A DNA stretch of 64,000 nucleotides from JAKRSE01 sp943369295 (GCA_943369295.1 CALRMU020000002.1:1-64000), one strand, 5' to 3'. Positions 51,401 through 59,703 are shown, counted from the stretch's first letter. Numbers and translations are program-made. The notes: a model not told the origin generated them from the letters alone.

Positions 51401-51505
51401 TACCGTGCCCCAAGGTATTCCGGTGGTTGTGACGCCGAGAAGATCAGCCCCCACTTGGCAGGCAAATGCCACTCCTACACATGCGCCAAGCTTGCCGTGA
51501 CTCAC
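48407..51505 (-). CDS. STAND-like P-loop NTPase with tandem helical repeats, candidate immune sensor
   Basis: The 1032-residue product has a GTG start. Order: N-terminal hydrophobic stretch (about 6-50, GACVGVAFACQVGADLLGV), a helical region (50-250), an NTPase module with Walker A GPAGSGKS (272-279) and Walker B LLVIDY (D324), helical and winged-helix-like parts (350-690), then six 42-44-residue repeats plus one partial (about 700-970; consensus LAKDHPQDDAVRGELAKG then NAIAGAKGDPEAQK). The layout of effector-like N-terminus, central ATPase and superstructure-forming repeats is that of STAND proteins, which include phage sensors such as the Avs families. No phage-protein-specific sensor is recognised, so immunity is inference. 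It is a stand-alone gene. Confidence 0.82.
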   Translation of the reverse strand: MSHGKLGACVGVAFACQVGADLLGVTTTGIPWGTVAAAGFSVGASYLVNLANDFTNDQQKVADWIQNEHIAKLIGSTIGQILEDSHLEFKGAARDFEANWAAWSNFALRDLKDLDTSLIARHLAEANPAIADVRLDQPEDWLALVNWYSNHRKVSLSLIEREDLASGLHKAFLKRLQKNMAFHDVAWKKLLPQMLGEGFSNVNDQLKALYSEVKVLADKFGPTFEPYTKREADSFIYTAELATFRGRESQIMEVGRFLAEPTKKFRWWRITGPAGSGKSRFGLNLLRLLEGQLWFAVRVKLGTGNYKEQWKTWVPSAPTLLVIDYALDYPAETKHILNDLQERSESFAHPVRVITLSRESEGVRWDRFFDSEALLARNLYSTSPKATGFQPMGVEQKLWNQPGTRLRLAELDDEELLSMAGDVWRNIPNAERVDWTTVEHRLTKTLPVLRNLAGASLPLLFQIAAWKASIGGTELTDPETLVSFLLSREVIKWQEADLDLSHRNLAIASTMLGGVESIHPALSQCPQLSNDKTEENLGKLYTLSSGYKSGFRPRIEPDIIGELFVLKSFEKDSGPLKMGVEDAHLQALEVAQHVLEEAKKDVEPFLIRAADSWPQIFKDSVLFQALAPDQKMTAWAYAIESLGSSGDQSAILIIKEILGLCEKLHKVVNSDSRLLLASVCFNGLARDHTSKAIGYQFLENLRKLAKDHPKDDAVRGILAKGLVNAFAGAKGDPEAQKLLLDELRQLAKDHSQDDAVRGILAKGLFNAFNGANGDPKAQKLLLDELKKLAKDHPQDDAVRGELAKGIVNAIADAIGDPEAQKLLLDELRQLAKDHPQEDAVRGELAGGLVNAIAGAGADGDPEAQKLLLEELRQLAKDHPQDPAVRGELAKGLLNAIAGAKGDPEAQKPLLEELRRLAQDHPQDDAVRGELAGGIFNAFAGAKGDPEAQKLLLDELRRLAEDHPQDDAVRDAFNKGLTVAAHLSNAPEETILFINEAVQNGLQGTLDRVPALIPFVQEISGRFIPPKEDADSD
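48600..49410. repeat. 126-bp coding tandem repeats in the STAND gene
   Basis: The string TCTTGGGGATGATCC or a close variant recurs at about 48612, 48738, 48864, 48996, 49122, 49248 and 49374. The spacing is 126 bases except one of 132, so every change keeps the frame. Copies are highly alike at DNA level, implying recent expansion or gene conversion. Confidence 0.9.
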
Positions 51506-51618
51506 CCATCAAGTATGCAAAAGATGAGGACATTTGTGCAAGGAGCGGACATTAGCCAAAATCCACCCCACCGAACCACCCACCTGCCTTCAACCGTTCA
51601 TCATGTGAGGGCAAACTC

Positions 51619-53163
51619 ATGATCGTAACTTCCGCCTGCCTGGCGCTCAGCCTCATTTCACAAACTCCCCCCGCCGCCCCGGCCCCGCCTTTGGTTGAGT
51701 GGAAGGTAACCGGAGCCAGCCTTTTTAAAAACGGCTACGGAGTGGTGTTTAGAGAAGCTGTCATCCCCGCCGGAAAAACCGCCTTTCACACCCCCCTGCC
51801 TGGCCAGGCTAGCCTAGGAACCCTGTGGTTCACCGCCAGCAAGGATGTAAAGATTCAGCGGATCGCCACAGTCAACCGGACCAACACAGTCACTACTGCT
51901 GCCAACGGGATTCCGGAGATTCTGGCCCTCAACGTGGGGTCCAAGCTGACTCTGCACTTGATGAGGCCAGGAATCACTGGCCAGAACATGGTGGAGGCGA
52001 CAATTAAGGAAGTTCTTCCGAACATGGTTGTCGTCACCACATCGCTCGGCGAAGAGATTCTGCCGATCAGCTTCATCCAGAGCCTTTCTTCTTCAACCGG
52101 ACTTAAGGTGAAGCGTGATGGCAAGACTTCGGAGACAGCCCTTGAGTTCACTGCCACGGGTCCGGCTGGTTCAAAGCTCTATTCCATGGCCATCCAGTCG
52201 GGCATTTCCTGGTCGCCCGCCTATGCGGTCGAGCTTTTGGATGATTCTAAGCTAAGACTGACGGGCCAAGCCACTTTGATCAATGATCTTGCCGCCTTTG
52301 AAGGGGCCGAGGTCAAACTCGTCACAGGCTTCCCGAGCCTTAGGTTCCTCTATCAGCCAGATCCCCTCACCTCAAACTTTCTGGCGCCGACCATGCCGGG
52401 AGGTTCGGGTGGATTCGGTGGAGGCGGAGCCATGATGCAGAACGCTGCCCCGGCATCCGCGAGAAGGGAAGCTGCCGACAGCATGGCCGCCTCTTTCGAC
52501 CCTAGCGGAGAAGGCTTCGCCGCTGAAGATCTCTTCTTCTACAAGCTGCCTGGCACGACCCTCATGCGAGGCGGTCGAAGCCAGACGGTGCTTTTTGAAG
52601 GAACGGCAGACTACAAGGCTGTCTACAAGGCTCAGCTTCCTGATCCCATCAGCCAGGCTAGCAGCAGGGGCGATGCTCCGCCCGATGTGTGGCATACCCT
52701 CGTCTTCAAAAATCCCATCAATCAGCCTCTTACGACCGCCCCAGCCATCACCATGAAGTCGGGCGAAGTGATCGGTCAGGATGAACTCAAGTATTCCAGC
52801 GTCGGAGGACCAGTCAGTCTGAGAGTTGGCAAGGCTCTGGATGTCGTGATCGAAGCTACTGCCGAGGAAGTCGAGCGAGAGCCAGGGGTGAGAAAAGATA
52901 GAAACGGCAACCCCACCTACGACCTAATCACGATCAAGGGTGTGGCAGAAGTCAACAGCCTAAAGGGCAAAGCTGTACAGCTTGAAATCGAGATTCCTCT
53001 GGAAGGAGAGGTTATTTCTGCTCCTGGGGCGGAGGTCACCAAGACGGCAGCCGGGCTGAGAGACGTCAATCCTCGATCCGTCATCACTTGGAAGCCGACC
53101 ATCGCCAAGGCTGGCAAGGCCAAGCTGGAATACACGGTCAAGATTCTTGTTGGGGCGAGGTAG
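51619..53163 (+). CDS. secreted DUF4139-domain protein
   Basis: The 514-residue product starts with a signal peptide (MIVTSACLALSLISQTPPAA) and a proline-rich linker. The DUF4139 core is marked by YSMAIQSGISWSPAYAVELL and LTGQATLINDLAAFEGAEVKL, with a Gly/Met-rich disordered insert (PGGSGGFGGGGAMMQNA, about 260-290). The fold end is VITWKPTIAKAGKAKLEYTV. Related proteins (MuiA-like) are exported; their function is unsettled. It stands alone, divergent from the STAND gene. Confidence 0.8.
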   Translation: MIVTSACLALSLISQTPPAAPAPPLVEWKVTGASLFKNGYGVVFREAVIPAGKTAFHTPLPGQASLGTLWFTASKDVKIQRIATVNRTNTVTTAANGIPEILALNVGSKLTLHLMRPGITGQNMVEATIKEVLPNMVVVTTSLGEEILPISFIQSLSSSTGLKVKRDGKTSETALEFTATGPAGSKLYSMAIQSGISWSPAYAVELLDDSKLRLTGQATLINDLAAFEGAEVKLVTGFPSLRFLYQPDPLTSNFLAPTMPGGSGGFGGGGAMMQNAAPASARREAADSMAASFDPSGEGFAAEDLFFYKLPGTTLMRGGRSQTVLFEGTADYKAVYKAQLPDPISQASSRGDAPPDVWHTLVFKNPINQPLTTAPAITMKSGEVIGQDELKYSSVGGPVSLRVGKALDVVIEATAEEVEREPGVRKDRNGNPTYDLITIKGVAEVNSLKGKAVQLEIEIPLEGEVISAPGAEVTKTAAGLRDVNPRSVITWKPTIAKAGKAKLEYTVKILVGAR

Positions 53164-53172
53164 TGGATCCTT

Positions 53173-53197
53173 AGGGGAGTCGTGAAGCGGCTCCCCT
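53173..53197 (+). terminator. hairpin after the DUF4139 gene
   Basis: AGGGGAG (53173-53179) pairs with CTCCCCT (53191-53197) just after the stop codon. No long T-run follows (TAAACTCTT), so efficiency is uncertain. Confidence 0.5.
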
Positions 53198-53204
53198 TAA
53201 ACTC

Positions 53205-53700
53205 TTGCCACTGGCGTCGCCAGTGCATGCTTTTTCAGTTATGAGGACCCTTAGCCGAAAATTGTCATGTGAGGCACTGGCGATGCCAGTGGCACAGTCC
53301 TCCTAGGGCCAAACCAAGGAGTAGGGTTGTGTCTCGCACTGGCGACGCCAGTGGCACAGTTCCTCTTGACTCCTAAACTAAGGAGTAGTGCTGTATCTCG
53401 CAGTGACGAAGCCAGTTGCAGGATTCTTGAAAGAATCACACCAAACAAAAGCCTGACTTAGCACAGAACCCGGTTTCGCTGTAACTTTGTGAAGAACCTG
53501 AGCTAATCTCGCAACCTGTGCCACTGGCAGCGCCAGTGCAATGAAGTCTAGTTTTGGGAGGCGACGGTGATCTCTGCTTTGCCGTAAAACCCTATTCGAT
53601 AGGAAAGGTTAGGCACTGGCGATGCCAGTGGCACAGATCTCCTCAGCCCAAGCCAAGTAGTAACGCAGTGTCTCGCACTGGCGATGCCAGTGGCACAAAA
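53205..53700. repeat. array of seven ACTGGC-NNN-GCCAGT palindromes
   Basis: The gap of about 570 bases holds copies at 53210, 53276, 53338, a decayed one near 53401, 53523, 53615 and 53677. Runs 53276-53338-53401 and 53615-53677 are spaced exactly 62-63 bases, and the intervening sequences are related (GGCACAG, then CTCCT, CCAAG, AGTAG, TGTCTCG). These are therefore decayed 62-bp direct repeats each carrying one hairpin, not CRISPR spacers. No gene is present. Confidence 0.85.
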
Positions 53701-53739
53701 TCCTCTTCCGTACCAAGGAGAAAGGGAGCTTTCACCCAA

Positions 53740-54600
53740 TCAACAAGTCGCCCCGACCCCTTCACTGCCGAAGGTATCCAGCCTCACCTGATCTGACGTT
53801 TCCGGAACCGACTCGCCCTTATAGTGGAACTGCAGAGCCCGCCTTCGCGTGTTGGTGCGGTTAGATGGGGTTCCGTGAGGGACCAAGCCATTGAAGATCA
53901 CGCAGCCGCCGGGGGGCAGGGGCACAGCGATCGACCTTTTGCCGAGAATATCGGCATCACAAATCTGCCAGTCGCGTCGGTTGAAGTGGGGCAGAGGACC
54001 AGCGTGGTGCCCGCCGGGTTGAAAAAACATGCATCCATTCTCAGGAGTTGCCTGATCGAGCGCGGCCCAAATTCCAACAACCTCAGCACCGTGTGGGACC
54101 TTAAAGTAGGCGTTGTCTTGGTGCCAGGGCTTCTCTCTGCCGATTCCTGGGGGCTTAAGCAGAGCCATGTCTTGGAACATCTTTGGCGGCTCGCCAAGAA
54201 TCCGGTTAAGGATCGGCATGAGGGCAGGGTGGTAAACCATTCGCTCCAGCCTTTCATCCAAATGGACGAAAAGCATGAACTTCCTCACGGCATCCAGCCT
54301 TTCTTCTGGGCTGAGTGAGGGCAGAATGTCCTTCGCTCTGTTCTCGTACTGAAGCTGAACCCCTGGCGGAAGGGATTCCATCTGGACAATATCCTGCAGA
54401 GCCTGGCCAACCGCCGCCACTTCCTCTGGAGAGAAGGCTTGGCGAATCGCGACAAAGCCGACCTCCTTGTAAATCTCCATGGCTTCATCGTTGAAGTCGG
54501 CGAGTGTTTCGATCATCGGCGCGAAGCCGTCGGCGACGTAAAGGCTTTCAGGGTAGTCGTCGCTTCGTTCGTCTTCAAAAAATCCAATGGCAGGCTTCAT
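53740..54600 (-). CDS. phytanoyl-CoA dioxygenase (PhyH) family Fe(II)/2-oxoglutarate enzyme
   Basis: The product is 286 residues from the ATG at 54598-54600 (MKPAIGFFEDERSDDYPESL). The metal triad is H160 and D162 in PWHQDNAYF, and H242 in LVPHGTPSNRT, with R248 for 2-oxoglutarate. FVAIRQAFSPEEVAAVGQAL is the usual N-terminal part of the double-stranded beta-helix fold. It hydroxylates or halogenates a small molecule, identity unknown; bacterial members commonly act in secondary metabolism or osmolyte synthesis. The 3' end borders the hairpin array. Confidence 0.9.
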   Translation of the reverse strand: MKPAIGFFEDERSDDYPESLYVADGFAPMIETLADFNDEAMEIYKEVGFVAIRQAFSPEEVAAVGQALQDIVQMESLPPGVQLQYENRAKDILPSLSPEERLDAVRKFMLFVHLDERLERMVYHPALMPILNRILGEPPKMFQDMALLKPPGIGREKPWHQDNAYFKVPHGAEVVGIWAALDQATPENGCMFFQPGGHHAGPLPHFNRRDWQICDADILGKRSIAVPLPPGGCVIFNGLVPHGTPSNRTNTRRRALQFHYKGESVPETSDQVRLDTFGSEGVGATC

Positions 54601-54728
54601 AGGCTGACTCTGTGTAAGTAGATTCTGAGGAGCCTTCTGCAAAGATGTCAACAAAAAATGATACGCATTTGCAAAAGTGGACTCAGTTTCGTGCAGTCAT
54701 GTTGAAGCCCGGCAGCGTAAATGGCTAA

Positions 54729-55457
54729 GTGCTGATTCGAAATTCCGCTTTGTTCTGCCTTCTAGCTCTGCCTTTTGCCGCAATGGCCAAAGATTCTTGG
54801 CGGCTTGATGTCGAGGGTTTGAGCACCAGAACTCTGCGCAACGAAGCGGCCATTCCGGCTGGATCCACCCGATTTCGCCTGACCGACGTGATCGGTCGGG
54901 GACCCAACTCGGGGGTGAGGCTGAACTTGGTCTATCAGAAGCCAGGCCAGGGTCACGCTTATCGACTCCTCGTCGCTCCCTACCAAGTGTCGGGCATTGG
55001 CACTCTGAATTCTCCTGTCAACTTTGAAGGGGGAGCTTTCGCCGCCGGAGTCCCCACGAGGGTCGGATACAAATTCAATTCCTACCGCCTGACCTACATG
55101 AACAGGTGGAAGGGGAATTGGAGCATCGGAGGCACTCTTAAGGTCCGCGACGCCTACACTTACGTTGAACAGAACGGTCAGAGACGAACTAAAAAGGATC
55201 TTGGTTTCGTGCCCCTCCTGCATGTCTCTGGTGAAGAACCCTTGGGTGGCCCCTGGAGTTTGAGAGTCGAAATGGATGCTGCCTGGGCTCCTCAGGGACA
55301 GGCTATTGACCTCGGGGTTTTGGCTGTCTACAAGCTGAACGAAGGTTTCAGCCTCACTGCCGGATTCAGAACTCTAGAAGGCGGAGCTGACAACAGCAAG
55401 CTTTTCAGCTGGGGACACTTTTTGAGCGGAAGCCTTGGGGTCTCGGCTAGGTTCTAA
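54729..55457 (+). CDS. hypothetical outer-membrane beta-barrel-like protein
   Basis: The 242-residue product has a GTG start. A signal peptide (ALFCLLALPFAAMA) is followed by alternating hydrophobic strands (WRLDVEGLSTRTL, GVRLNLVYQ, YRLTYMNRWKGNWSIGGTLK, LGVLAVYKLNEGFSLTAGFR) and a C-terminal aromatic residue (GSLGVSARF). These are marks of a small outer-membrane barrel. No named family. It precedes the second sugar ABC operon by 100 bases and might form its outer-membrane entry, which is speculation. Confidence 0.7.
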   Translation: MLIRNSALFCLLALPFAAMAKDSWRLDVEGLSTRTLRNEAAIPAGSTRFRLTDVIGRGPNSGVRLNLVYQKPGQGHAYRLLVAPYQVSGIGTLNSPVNFEGGAFAAGVPTRVGYKFNSYRLTYMNRWKGNWSIGGTLKVRDAYTYVEQNGQRRTKKDLGFVPLLHVSGEEPLGGPWSLRVEMDAAWAPQGQAIDLGVLAVYKLNEGFSLTAGFRTLEGGADNSKLFSWGHFLSGSLGVSARF

Positions 55458-55557
55458 GTTTTGAGCCTTCCGTTCGCGGGCCAAGGGGCCTGACTGACAA
55501 TAATCCTAGCTTCGCCAGACCAAATCGCTGAACCAAACCTGTAGAATAGCTCCCGAG

Positions 55558-57036
55558 ATGCTAGAGGTCAGGGAGGTTACCAAACGATACGGCAGCCTGA
55601 CGGCTTTAGACAAGGTCAGCATCTCGTTTGAAGAGGGTCAGGCTCGCGGAGTCATAGGCGAAAATGGGGCGGGGAAGTCCACCCTCATGAAGATCCTGGC
55701 CGGGATTGAGACCCCCACCGAAGGCAGCGTTTACCTTCAGGGCAAGCCGCTGGTCTTGGGTTCGGTAAGGGCGGCAACGGCTCAAGGGATCGCCATGATC
55801 CACCAGGAACTGAACCTGGTCGAAGAACTTTCTGCCGCTGAAAACATTTTTCTGGGTCGTGAGCTGAAAAAAGGGCTGATGCTCGACCGAAAAGGCATGG
55901 AAGAGCAGGCCGACCACTGGCTGAAAGAGGTCCGAGCACCTTTCGGTCCGAGGCAGAGGGTTGCCGATCTTTCCATTGCCCATCGTCAGCTTATCGAAAT
56001 CGCCAAAGCGGCCTCGATGAAGGCGAACTGGCTGGTTTTGGATGAACCCACCGCAGTTCTCAGCGATCGAGAAACCACTGCCCTTTTCGATCTCCTAGAA
56101 AGGCTGAAGGATCAGGGAGTCGCCTTGATCTACATTTCTCACCTGCTGGATGAGGTGAAGAAGCTCTGCCCTCAAATCACGGTTCTTAGAGACGGAAAGC
56201 ACATTACAACTCAGTCCACAGCCGAGCTGGATACAACCCAGATGGCCAGCCTTATGGTGGGTCGAGAGATCGGCGATGTCTTCCCTGCCAAGCTTCCCTC
56301 TCCCCAGGCGAACCCCATTTTTGAGGTTAAAGACCTCCAGGTGCCAGGCTATGTCAATTCTTTGAGTCTGAGCCTGAGGCCAGGAGAGATTCTTGGTTTG
56401 GCCGGTTTGGTTGGCTGCGGCCGCACAGAATCCTGCGAAGCCATCATTGGATTGAGACCGAGCAAGGGCGAAGTGCTTATTGATGGGAAGCCTCATAAGT
56501 TTAAGGGTCCGGCGGATGCCTTGGCCCATGGGCTCGCCTACCTGACCGAAGACAGAAAAGGAGCAGGCCTGGTGTTGAACATGAGCCAGACCGAAAACGC
56601 CACCCTGGCGACCCTTAAAAAGTACGGATGGGTGATTGACAAGGGCAGGCAGAGCAGGGCAGTGGAAGACTGGAAACAGTCGCTTGATATCCGCACCGCC
56701 GACCTTAGAAACCCGGTTGCAGCCCTGAGCGGTGGCAACCAGCAGAAGATTGCCCTGGCCAAGTGGCTTGACGCCAAACCCCGCGTGCTGATTTTAGATG
56801 AACCCACCCGAGGTGTCGACGTGGGGGCAAAAAGAGAGATTTATCACCTCATCACTCGTCTGGCTTCAGAGGGCCTCGCCGTGATTCTGGTTTCCAGTGA
56901 ACTTCCTGAAATTTTGGGCCTCTGCCACAGAGCTCTGGTGCTCAAAGAAGGCTCGATAGCTGGTGAGGTGGAAGGCGCGGCGATGACTGAAGAATCCATT
57001 ATGATTTTGGCTGCCGGAGCGGCCGTAAACGCATGA
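55558..57036 (+). CDS. sugar ABC transporter ATP-binding protein, second system
   Basis: The 492-residue fused ABC protein parallels the one at 27787. The first domain has GENGAGKSTLMK, a degenerate signature (LSIAHRQLIEIAKAAS) and LVLDEPTAVL. The second has GLVGCGRTES, LSGGNQQKIALAKWL and LILDEPTRGVDVG. The last residues overlap the permease start by four bases (ATGA). Unlike the first system, the binding-protein gene comes last and no hydrolase is attached, so the substrate is unknown. Confidence 0.95.
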   Translation: MLEVREVTKRYGSLTALDKVSISFEEGQARGVIGENGAGKSTLMKILAGIETPTEGSVYLQGKPLVLGSVRAATAQGIAMIHQELNLVEELSAAENIFLGRELKKGLMLDRKGMEEQADHWLKEVRAPFGPRQRVADLSIAHRQLIEIAKAASMKANWLVLDEPTAVLSDRETTALFDLLERLKDQGVALIYISHLLDEVKKLCPQITVLRDGKHITTQSTAELDTTQMASLMVGREIGDVFPAKLPSPQANPIFEVKDLQVPGYVNSLSLSLRPGEILGLAGLVGCGRTESCEAIIGLRPSKGEVLIDGKPHKFKGPADALAHGLAYLTEDRKGAGLVLNMSQTENATLATLKKYGWVIDKGRQSRAVEDWKQSLDIRTADLRNPVAALSGGNQQKIALAKWLDAKPRVLILDEPTRGVDVGAKREIYHLITRLASEGLAVILVSSELPEILGLCHRALVLKEGSIAGEVEGAAMTEESIMILAAGAAVNA

Positions 57037-58028
57037 AGTTCCAACGCTTTATTCAAGATTACGGGGTTCTAGTCGCCCTTGCCCTCCTGGTCGTTATCAA
57101 CGCCCTGCGGCCAGGCAGCGTTTTTCTCACCCCAGAGAACCTGCGGAACATCATCAACCAGTCATCCTTCTTGGGCATTGTCGCCATCGGCATGACCCTT
57201 GTGATCATTGCCGGGGGCATTGATCTTTCGGTTGGCAGCCTTCTGGCTTTGGCTGGCGGAGCGGCAGTTTTTGTTCTTAACTTGGGGCAGCCCGATTCAG
57301 GGGGGGCAGTGGCTATGGCCTTCGCGACAGCCGTCGGAGTCGGCTTGGTGCTGGGGGCATTTAACGGCGCTTTGGTTAACTTGGGCGGCTTGGCGCCCTT
57401 TATAGCCACCTTGGGCGGGCTTGTCGCTTTTCGATCACTGCTGCAGGTTTTAGCTAATGGCGGAGAGATGCGGTCCAAGAGCACCGAGCTCTTTCCCTCG
57501 ATTGGCAACTCGGGAATCCCTCTTCCTTTCAAGGATGGAGGCGGGCAGACGATCAACCTGACTTGGTCGATTTTGGCCTGGATCATTCTCGCCGTCGCCG
57601 CTTGGTTCCTTTTGGAGCGCACCCGCTATGGCCGCCACCTTGTTGCGGCAGGAGCCAGCGAAAAGGCAGCTCTCTACAGCGGAATCAATGTCAAGGCTGT
57701 TCGGTTTTGGAGCTACGTGATTCTCGGTGGAGTCTCTGGCCTGGCTGGAGTTCTTCTCTCAACCCGACTCAATTCGGTTGCTTCTGGCACCAGCGGACTC
57801 TACTACGAACTGGACGCCATCGCGGCGGTTGTCATTGGGGGCACGGCTTTGAGCGGCGGCAAGGGACGCATTTGGGGCACAGTTGCCGGAGTTCTTCTGC
57901 TTGCCATCATCGGCAACATGATGGTCGCCTTCGGGGTCTCCAGCTACTGGCAGGGAGCGGTCAAGGGACTTATCATCATCCTGGCTGTGCTTCTGCAGAG
58001 AGTGGGCAAGTCGTCAAGCTCTGCATAA
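57033..58028 (+). CDS. sugar ABC transporter permease, second system
   Basis: The 331-residue CUT2-type permease has IGMTLVIIAGGIDLSVGSLL, GAFNGALVNLGGLAPFIATL and GRHLVAAGASEKAALYSGIN. It pairs with the ATPase just upstream (four-base overlap) and with the binding protein at 58138. A 109-base gap separates it from that gene; it shows no terminator, so one transcript is likely. Confidence 0.95.
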   Translation: MKFQRFIQDYGVLVALALLVVINALRPGSVFLTPENLRNIINQSSFLGIVAIGMTLVIIAGGIDLSVGSLLALAGGAAVFVLNLGQPDSGGAVAMAFATAVGVGLVLGAFNGALVNLGGLAPFIATLGGLVAFRSLLQVLANGGEMRSKSTELFPSIGNSGIPLPFKDGGGQTINLTWSILAWIILAVAAWFLLERTRYGRHLVAAGASEKAALYSGINVKAVRFWSYVILGGVSGLAGVLLSTRLNSVASGTSGLYYELDAIAAVVIGGTALSGGKGRIWGTVAGVLLLAIIGNMMVAFGVSSYWQGAVKGLIIILAVLLQRVGKSSSSA

Positions 58029-58137
58029 GGCAGGTCCAAGAATAGATTCTGGGCCGCAAATCGAAAAATTCCACCCTTAACGTGCCATTATCAAGCACAG
58101 GCTTAAGGGTGGGTTCTGCCCCAAGCCAGGTGAGATC

Positions 58138-59133
58138 ATGACTTGGACAAAGATGTTTTTGGCCCCGCTAGCGGCGGGCCTGCTGCTCTTGGCCTCTGGC
58201 TGTACGGGTGGTTCAGCACCAGCAGAGGGCGGCTCCGCTGCTGCGCCAACCGAAACGGCTGGCAAGAAGCTCAAAATTGGAATCTCTGTTCCATCGGCTG
58301 ACCACGGCTGGACCGCTGGTGTCATCTATTGGGCAGAAGAAGCCAAGAAGAAGTACCCCGACGTTGAGTTCAATCTGCAGACGGCAGATTCGGCTCAGAC
58401 CCAGATTTCTCAGGTCGAAGCGATGATGACCCAGGGCATGGACGGCCTCGTCATCCTGGCTCACGAATCCGCTCCCCTAACTCCCATCGCCAAGCAGGTC
58501 CACGACCGCGGCATCTATCTTGTCAACGTCGACCGAGGCTTCCTTGAGCCAATCGCCGACGTTTTTGTCGCTGGCGACAACAAGGCCTTCGGACGCAAGT
58601 CGGCCGAATTCATGGTCGAAAAGCTAGGCGGCAAGGGCAAGATTCTTGCTCTGCGTGGCGCTCCCAGCACCGTCGACACCGACCGATTTGATTCGGCCAT
58701 GGAAGTCTTTAAGGCCAAGGGAATTGAGGTTCTTGATTCTCAGCCTGGCAACTGGAACCCCGACAAGGCTTTCTCTGTCACCCAGGCCATGCTGGTCAAG
58801 CATCCTCAGGTTGATGCCATTTGGGCTTCTGACGACGATATGGCTGAAGCAGTCGAAAAGGCTCTGAAGGATGCCGGACGCAAGAACGTTTGGATTCTTG
58901 GCGGAGCTGGCAAGAAGGAGATTGTGAAGCGAGTGATGGACAAGGATCCCATGTTCCCTGCCAACGTCACCTACCCACCTTCCATGATCAGCAAGGGAAT
59001 CGACATTGCAGTCGCAGACCTGAAGGCTGGCAAGAAGGCTGGCGGCGCACCTCAGAGGCAGGAGATCATCGATGTCGAGATCATTACTCCCGAGAACGCC
59101 AAGGACTTCTACTTCCCCGATTCTCCTTTCTAA
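58138..59133 (+). CDS. sugar ABC transporter substrate-binding lipoprotein, second system
   Basis: The 331-residue product has a lipoprotein signal (LLLLASGC) and Gly/Ser/Ala linker. The Peripla_BP_4 fold follows: KIGISVPSADHGWTAGVIYW, GMDGLVILAHESAPLTPIAK, FVAGDNKAFGRKSAEFMVEK. The C-terminal IDVEIITPENAKDFYFPDSP is typical of pentose or polyol binders. It is the last gene of the second importer and is followed by a strong terminator. Its ligand is not predictable from context. Confidence 0.93.
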   Translation: MTWTKMFLAPLAAGLLLLASGCTGGSAPAEGGSAAAPTETAGKKLKIGISVPSADHGWTAGVIYWAEEAKKKYPDVEFNLQTADSAQTQISQVEAMMTQGMDGLVILAHESAPLTPIAKQVHDRGIYLVNVDRGFLEPIADVFVAGDNKAFGRKSAEFMVEKLGGKGKILALRGAPSTVDTDRFDSAMEVFKAKGIEVLDSQPGNWNPDKAFSVTQAMLVKHPQVDAIWASDDDMAEAVEKALKDAGRKNVWILGGAGKKEIVKRVMDKDPMFPANVTYPPSMISKGIDIAVADLKAGKKAGGAPQRQEIIDVEIITPENAKDFYFPDSPF

Positions 59134-59153
59134 AGGCTGAATACAGAAGATCT

Positions 59154-59202
59154 ACTGCCCCTAGGTTCTCTTGTAAAGAGAGAATCTGGGGGCAGTTTTT
59201 TT
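59154..59202 (+). terminator. intrinsic terminator of the second ABC operon
   Basis: ACTGCCCC, then AGGTTCTCT, pair with AGAGAATCT and GGGGCAGT around TGTAAAG, followed by eight T (59195-59202). Confidence 0.95.
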
Positions 59203-59238
59203 ATGTCTGCTTGGCGGCACACTGGGTAAAGTGCTGTC

Positions 59239-59703
59239 TTGATCAAGCTGAGTACAGCCGTGACAATTCATGCGCCTGTTGAAAGGGTCTTTGAGCTCTT
59301 TACCGACTTTAACTGGTCAGCCAGGCACCTCCATAAGGCGATTAAGCTTGACTTTCATAGTCAGAAGCAGTTTGGAATTGGTGCTGAATGGACCCAGATT
59401 GATGACGAAGAGGGGGAGGAGGTCAGCTCTCTCCACAAGGTAACCGCCTTCAATCCTCCCAGTGGGTATTCCATGACGTCTGACGACAAGGCTGCCTTTG
59501 AAACGATGGATTTCAGGTTCGTTCAGCAAAGCGACGGAACCCTGACCGCCTTTGACCTTACGATTCAACCGAAGGGGTTCCTCAAGGGGCTTGTTCTAAA
59601 AGCTCTCAAAGGTGCTGTCTATGAGGCCATGAGCGAAGACCTGCACAGGATCAAGGCTGCAATCGAAGATCAGATGGTTTCTGAGCTATCCGGCAATGGT
59701 TAA
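59239..59703 (+). CDS. SRPBCC-family (polyketide cyclase-like) protein
   Basis: The 154-residue product has a TTG start. IHAPVERVFELFTDFNWSAR at the N-terminus and the closing helix (YEAMSEDLHRIKAAIEDQM) are those of the START/SRPBCC helix-grip fold, which encloses a hydrophobic ligand. No catalytic residues can be assigned. It is preceded by the ABC terminator and is probably a single gene. The alternative GTG at 59260 would remove part of the first strand. Confidence 0.8.
   Translation: MIKLSTAVTIHAPVERVFELFTDFNWSARHLHKAIKLDFHSQKQFGIGAEWTQIDDEEGEEVSSLHKVTAFNPPSGYSMTSDDKAAFETMDFRFVQQSDGTLTAFDLTIQPKGFLKGLVLKALKGAVYEAMSEDLHRIKAAIEDQMVSELSGNG

Noticed and set aside
48407..51505. Assignment of the large NTPase to a named Avs type
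   Set aside because: No described N-terminal nuclease, protease or other Avs effector is recognisable and the sensor repeats are generic, so only a STAND-like label is justified.
53276..53691. Regular 62-bp spacing of a palindromic repeat, at first sight like a small CRISPR array
   Set aside because: The repeat core is only about 20 bases, the presumed spacers are related to each other, some repeats are decayed, and no cas gene is in the window.
53740..54600. A secondary-metabolite cluster around the PhyH dioxygenase
   Set aside because: No carrier protein, synthase or tailoring gene lies within several kilobases on either side.
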